A stretch of 18,595 bases of DNA from DATBMY01 sp036554605 (lineage in GTDB: Bacteria; Acidobacteriota; Blastocatellia; UBA7656). The notes under the pieces are model-generated. The model was not told the DNA's origin, made no database searches, and saw only the letters and a list, made by a program, of their open reading frames with translations. The stretch is taken from positions 1 to 18,595 of the forward strand of contig DATBMY010000088.1 in the NCBI GenBank assembly GCA_036554605.1, given 5' to 3'. Made by a program: the position numbers and the translations under genes. Every line of letters starts with the position of its first letter. Positions within the stretch are counted from its first letter, which is position 1. Below, in pieces: positions 15,257-18,595 of the stretch.

Positions 15257-17116
15257 ATGGGCAAAGTCATAGGAATTGACCTCGGCACGACCAACTCGTG
15301 TGTAGCGGTACTGGAAGGCGGCGTCACGCAGATTGTTCCCAACAAGGAAGGCGGGCGCACTACGCCGTCGGTGGTGGCTTTCACTGAAAAGGGCGAGCGG
15401 TTGATCGGCCAGATAGCCAAGCGTCAGGCCATAACGAACTCGGTCAACACGATCTATGCCGTAAAGCGGCTGATAGGGCGCAAGTACACCTCTGCGGAAG
15501 TGCAGCGGGCGCGGCAGGTATGCGCCTACGAGATAACCGAGGCGTCAAACGGCGATTGCCGCGTGCGGGTTCGGGGGCGCGATTATTCGCCGCCCGAAAT
15601 ATCGGCGATACTTTTGCAGCGGCTCAAGCTGGCAGCCGAAGAGTTCCTCGGCGACGAGGTCACCGAAGCGATCATCACCGTCCCGGCCTACTTCGACGAC
15701 ATACAACGGCAGGCGACGAAGGACGCGGGCAAGATCGCCGGGCTCAACGTCCAGCGCATAATCAACGAGCCTACGGCCGCGGCGCTCGCCTACGGGCTTG
15801 GCAAGCGCGATCACGAGAAGATCGCCGTCTATGACCTTGGCGGCGGCACCTTCGATATATCGATCATGGAGATGAACGACGGCGTATTCGAGGTCCTGTC
15901 GACTTGCGGCGATTCGTTTTTGGGAGGCGAGGATTTCGATCAGCGGATCGTCGACTGGATGATTGAAACTTTCCAGGAAGAGACCGGCATTGACCTGCGC
16001 ACCGACCGCCTCGCCTTGCAAAGACTCAAGGAGGCGGCCGAGCGGGCCAAGTGCGAGCTTTCGACCGTTTCCGAATCGCAGCTGAACCTGCCGTTTATCG
16101 CGGCCGATCCCACGGGGCCCAAGCATTTCAACAAGACGCTCACGCGCGAACAGTTCGAAGAGCTGGTAGCGGACCTTGTGGAGCGCACGGTCGAGCCCTG
16201 CCAGAAGGCGCTCAAGGACGCCAAGCTCGCGGCGACCGATGTAAACAAGGTGCTGCTCGTCGGCGGGCAGACGCGCTCGCCTATAATCATCACCCGCGTG
16301 CGAGAGATATTCCAGCGCGAGCCTTCGATAGAGATCAACCCCGACGAGGTCGTGGCCATCGGAGCGGCGATTCAGGCCGGCGTTCTTACGGGAGATGTCA
16401 AGGATCTCATACTGCTTGACGTAATACCGCTCTCGCTCGGCATAGAGACGCGCGGCGGGCTCTTCACAAAAATACTGGACCGCAACTCTACGATACCGAC
16501 TAAAAAGAGTCTGATCTTTACCACGGTGGCCGACAACCAGCAGGTCGTCGAGGTGCACGTTCTTCAGGGCGAGCGCGATATTGCGGCGGGCAATCGCAGC
16601 CTCGCGCGCTTCGAGCTGGTCGGCATACCGCCCGCGCCGCGCGGGTTGCCTCAAATCGAAGTCACCTTCGAAGTCGACGCCGACGGGATCGTCTCGGTCT
16701 CGGCGCGCGATAAGATGACCGCGGTCGAGCAGGCCCTGCGCATCACCCCTTCTTCGGGCCTTTCGGCGTCGGAGATATATGACCTCATCGAAGAGGCCGG
16801 CCGCAATTCAGAGACCGACCGCAAGATGAAAGAGCTGATCATCGCGCGCAACCGTCTGGAAGGGTTGCTTCAAAACACCATACGCTCCTTCAGCGAGTTC
16901 GGATGGATGTTGCAGACCAGGGACCAGGAGTTCGTCCGCTCGACCATAGAAGAGGCGCGCAAGGGCGCGGTGAGCGAAGACCCGGGCGAAGTCCGCTATG
17001 CGCTCGAGCAACTGGAGCGCGCGGCCCGCTTGATAACCGACGCGATGTTCCGGCCGACAGGGCTGACCTCAACGAGCGGGGCCAATACGGAGGAGGAAGT
17101 GCCCGAACTGAAATAG
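15257..17116 (+). CDS. dnaK: Chaperone DnaK (Hsp70), with divergent C-terminus
   Basis: 619 residues. Hsp70 ATPase that cycles on unfolded chains with DnaJ and GrpE in the cytoplasm. The nucleotide-binding domain is canonical: IGIDLGTTNSCVAV at the N-terminus, AIITVPAYFDDIQRQATKDA, INEPTAAALAYGLG and YDLGGGTFDISI near 193. The interdomain linker region DLILLDVIPLSLGIETRGG is near 383-400. The substrate-binding beta domain (VEVHVLQGERDIAAGNRSLA, IPPAPRGLPQIEVTFEVDAD) is conserved. The helical lid is less so: SASEIYDLIEEAGRNSETDR, then RSFSEFGWMLQTRDQEF. The protein ends TEEEVPELK, without the long Gly-rich, acidic tail usual in DnaK (about 638 residues in E. coli). It could be the housekeeping copy or a paralogue. 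Linkage to grpE and dnaJ supports a working machine. Confidence 0.95.
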   Translation: MGKVIGIDLGTTNSCVAVLEGGVTQIVPNKEGGRTTPSVVAFTEKGERLIGQIAKRQAITNSVNTIYAVKRLIGRKYTSAEVQRARQVCAYEITEASNGDCRVRVRGRDYSPPEISAILLQRLKLAAEEFLGDEVTEAIITVPAYFDDIQRQATKDAGKIAGLNVQRIINEPTAAALAYGLGKRDHEKIAVYDLGGGTFDISIMEMNDGVFEVLSTCGDSFLGGEDFDQRIVDWMIETFQEETGIDLRTDRLALQRLKEAAERAKCELSTVSESQLNLPFIAADPTGPKHFNKTLTREQFEELVADLVERTVEPCQKALKDAKLAATDVNKVLLVGGQTRSPIIITRVREIFQREPSIEINPDEVVAIGAAIQAGVLTGDVKDLILLDVIPLSLGIETRGGLFTKILDRNSTIPTKKSLIFTTVADNQQVVEVHVLQGERDIAAGNRSLARFELVGIPPAPRGLPQIEVTFEVDADGIVSVSARDKMTAVEQALRITPSSGLSASEIYDLIEEAGRNSETDRKMKELIIARNRLEGLLQNTIRSFSEFGWMLQTRDQEFVRSTIEEARKGAVSEDPGEVRYALEQLERAARLITDAMFRPTGLTSTSGANTEEEVPELK

Positions 17117-17133
17117 AGTCTGCTACAATCTTT

Positions 17134-17154
17134 GTTTCCGGTTTCTGGTTTCTG
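17134..17154. repeat. Period-7 intergenic repeat (GTTTCYG)
   Basis: Three consecutive 7-mers, GTTTCCG, GTTTCTG and GTTTCTG, lie in the 116-bp gap between dnaK and dnaJ, 18 bp after the dnaK stop codon. The unit differs from GTCACTT, but the period of 7 is the same. Confidence 0.75.
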
Positions 17155-17232
17155 ATTGTATTATTTTATTGACCCCATACAGGGCCTCCGGTGTGAAGCC
17201 AGAGACTATAGACCACAGCTTGGGAAAAGGAT

Positions 17233-18348
17233 TTGAGCAGCAAACGCGATTACTACGAAGTGCTGGGCGTCAAGCGTGACGTCTCTGACCAGGAACTTAA
17301 ACAGGCATACCGAAGGCTTGCCCTGAAGTATCATCCTGATCGCAATCCGGGAGACAAGCAGGCCGAAGAGCGATTCAAAGAGATCGCCGAGGCCTATCAG
17401 GTCCTGTCGCAGTCCGAGTTGCGCCAGCGTTACGACAGGTTCGGCCATGCTGGCGTGGGCGTAGGCGCGGGCGGCGGATTCAATCAGGGCTTCCCCGGAT
17501 TCGAGGATATATTCGACATATTCGGCTTCGGCGACATATTCGGCTCGCGCGGCGGCGGCCGCCGGGGCGGGCCGAGGCGCGGCAGCGACCTGCGTTACGA
17601 CATAGAGCTGACGCTTGAGGAAGCGGCTCAGGGGCACAAAGCGAAGATACGGGTGCCGAGGCTTGAGGTCTGCGAGGTCTGCCACGGCAGCGGCGCGGCC
17701 GAAGGGACGCACCCGGCGCGCTGCTCGACCTGCGCGGGGGCGGGCCAGGTGCGCTACCAGCAGGGGTTCTTTTCCGTGAGCCGCACCTGCTCGACCTGCC
17801 GCGGGACGGGCAAGGTCGTGCGCGACGCATGTCGCGAATGCCACGGCGAGGGGCGCGTCGAGCGCGAGAAGATGCTTGAGATAAAGATACCTGCCGGCGT
17901 CGATGACGGCTCGCGATTGCGCATAGCAGGCGAAGGAGAGGCGGGCGAGATGGCCGGCCCGCGCGGCGATCTCTATGTCATAGTCCACGTCAAACAGCAC
18001 GAAGTCTTCGAGCGGCGCGATGCGAATCTCTATTGCTCGGTGCCGGTCTCGTTCGCGCTGGCCGCGCTGGGCGGCGAGGTAACTATCCCGACCCTCGACG
18101 GCCAGGAACGATTTCGCATACAGGAAGGGACGCAGACCGGCACGACGCTCAGGCTGAAAGGCAAGGGGATGCCGGTGCTGGGCGGCCGGGGCCGCGGGGA
18201 TATTTTCGCGGTCGTCAACGTGATCACTCCGACTAATATCTCGCGCGAGCAGCGCCGCTTGCTGGAAGAACTGGCGAAGCTCGAAAATAAAGATGACCAC
18301 CAGGACGACCGCGGGATAATAGATAAAGTCAAAGATATCTTCGGCTAA
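17233..18348 (+). CDS. dnaJ: Chaperone DnaJ (Hsp40)
   Basis: 371 residues from a TTG at 17233, preceded by AAAAGG; no ATG lies near the conserved start RDYYEVLGV. DnaJ delivers unfolded substrates to DnaK and triggers its ATPase. The J domain (about 5-70) has the essential HPD at 34-36 in LALKYHPDRNPGD. A Gly/Phe-rich linker follows (GVGVGAGGGFNQGFPGFEDI). The zinc-binding region (147-207) has all four CxxCxGxG modules: CEVCHGSG, CSTCAGAG, CSTCRGTG and CRECHGEG. The C-terminal beta domains include IPAGVDDGSRLRIAGEGEAG and PTLDGQERFRIQEGTQTGTT. The length is normal for type I DnaJ. Use of TTG may lower its translation relative to DnaK, which has a strong site. Confidence 0.97.
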   Translation: MSSKRDYYEVLGVKRDVSDQELKQAYRRLALKYHPDRNPGDKQAEERFKEIAEAYQVLSQSELRQRYDRFGHAGVGVGAGGGFNQGFPGFEDIFDIFGFGDIFGSRGGGRRGGPRRGSDLRYDIELTLEEAAQGHKAKIRVPRLEVCEVCHGSGAAEGTHPARCSTCAGAGQVRYQQGFFSVSRTCSTCRGTGKVVRDACRECHGEGRVEREKMLEIKIPAGVDDGSRLRIAGEGEAGEMAGPRGDLYVIVHVKQHEVFERRDANLYCSVPVSFALAALGGEVTIPTLDGQERFRIQEGTQTGTTLRLKGKGMPVLGGRGRGDIFAVVNVITPTNISREQRRLLEELAKLENKDDHQDDRGIIDKVKDIFG

Positions 18349-18363
18349 CCATTTCCGGAATCC

Positions 18364-18468
18364 TGACAAGTGACAAGATAGAAGTCCGGAGTCAAACGGG
18401 GAAGCAATCCCAGACTTCGGACCCCGGGCTTTCTACTTCGGACTTTCCTGTCACTTGTCAATTGTCAC
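18364..18468. repeat. Inverted repeat between convergent dnaJ and the etfB-like gene
   Basis: The left arm (18364-18392) begins TGACAAGTGACAAG and contains GAAGTCCGGAGT. The right arm (18435-18460) ends TGTCACTTGTCA and contains ACTTCGGACTTTC. The outer 12 bp pair perfectly, and the inner parts pair with small bulges around a loop of about 42 bp. A further half-unit GTCAC extends the 7-bp series GTCACTT, GTCAATT, GTCAC to 18468. It sits between convergent genes and may end transcription both ways, but there is no T-tract. Confidence 0.8.
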
Positions 18469-18472
18469 GCTT

Positions 18473-18595
18473 CTAAATGACTCTAGCGTCGAAGCGCAGT
18501 TTCTCTACGAGTTTCTGGGCGACGTCGGCCGGCTTGCCTTCGATCATTTCGGTCTGCTTCGTCTTTTCGGGCAGGTAAGCGCGCTCGACCGATTG
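18473..18595 (-). CDS. etfB: C-terminal fragment, probably electron transfer flavoprotein beta subunit
   Basis: The last 40 codons of a gene that enters from beyond the right edge. The translation runs SVERAYLPEKTKQTEMIEGK, then PADVAQKLVEKLRFDARVI, then a TAG stop. A conserved-looking EGxP followed by an amphipathic helix and a short hydrophobic end resembles the C-terminus of bacterial EtfB, which with EtfA carries electrons from acyl-CoA dehydrogenases to the quinone pool. The flavin and AMP-binding parts are outside the window, so the call rests on this tail only. Confidence 0.55.
   Translation of the reverse strand, partial: QSVERAYLPEKTKQTEMIEGKPADVAQKLVEKLRFDARVI

Noticed and set aside
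15545..16654. 369-codon open frame on the minus strand
   Set aside because: It mirrors dnaK, which is conserved throughout. No recognisable domain is present in the antisense product.
17169..17211. Possible promoter before dnaJ (TTGACC with a downstream TATAG)
   Set aside because: The spacing between the boxes is about 31 bp, far too long for a sigma-70 promoter.
17206..18369. 387-codon open frame on the minus strand
   Set aside because: It is antisense to dnaJ, with J domain and all zinc modules intact on the plus strand.
1..18595. tRNA, rRNA, CRISPR array, insertion sequence or phage genes
   Set aside because: No cloverleaf, rRNA signature, regular direct-repeat array with spacers, transposase or integrase was found on reading both strands.

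Overview
This 18.6-kb window is GC-rich chromosomal DNA from a Gram-negative, diderm bacterium. An intact lptD gene, several proteins with Sec-type signal peptides and a type II secretion/type IV pilus inner-membrane gene all point to an outer membrane. Gene content, many ATA isoleucine codons despite high GC, and 7-8-bp stuttering intergenic repeats would fit Acidobacteriota (perhaps Blastocatellia). That placement is an inference from style, not from a marker gene.

Left half (1-7489, all genes on the minus strand). In transcription order it holds a 45-codon acidic proline-rich ORF, a secreted beta-propeller-like protein, then a tight four-gene cluster (6302 to 3337). The cluster encodes a nucleotidyltransferase-fold protein with a degenerate active site, a TIGR04222-type membrane protein ending in a Gly/Cys tail, a DUF692/MNIO-family metalloenzyme and a small HvfC/DUF2063-like partner. 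The stop and start codons of these four genes overlap. Beyond them lie a periplasmic TPR-thioredoxin protein of 726 residues and the N-terminal 288 residues of a GspF/PilC platform protein, cut by the window edge.

Right half (7630-18348, plus strand). It starts with lptD (outer-membrane LPS assembly, with a large charged insertion), a PPC/DUF296 protein and a secreted M1 aminopeptidase. Then comes the heat-shock cluster hrcA-grpE-dnaK-dnaJ. It encodes the repressor and the Hsp70 machine, with a DnaK whose C-terminus is unusual and with no visible CIRCE operator. A minus-strand fragment that looks like the end of etfB closes the window and converges on dnaJ.

The most interesting part is the MNIO cluster. 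The Cys-Gly tail of the TIGR04222 protein, encoded immediately upstream of and overlapping the DUF692 gene, looks like a substrate for ribosomal-peptide-type cysteine modification, here carried on a membrane protein rather than on a free small precursor. The second notable signal is a set of intergenic elements with exact 7- or 8-bp periodicity. Two of them form long inverted repeats, and three of them sit in or next to the chaperone cluster.
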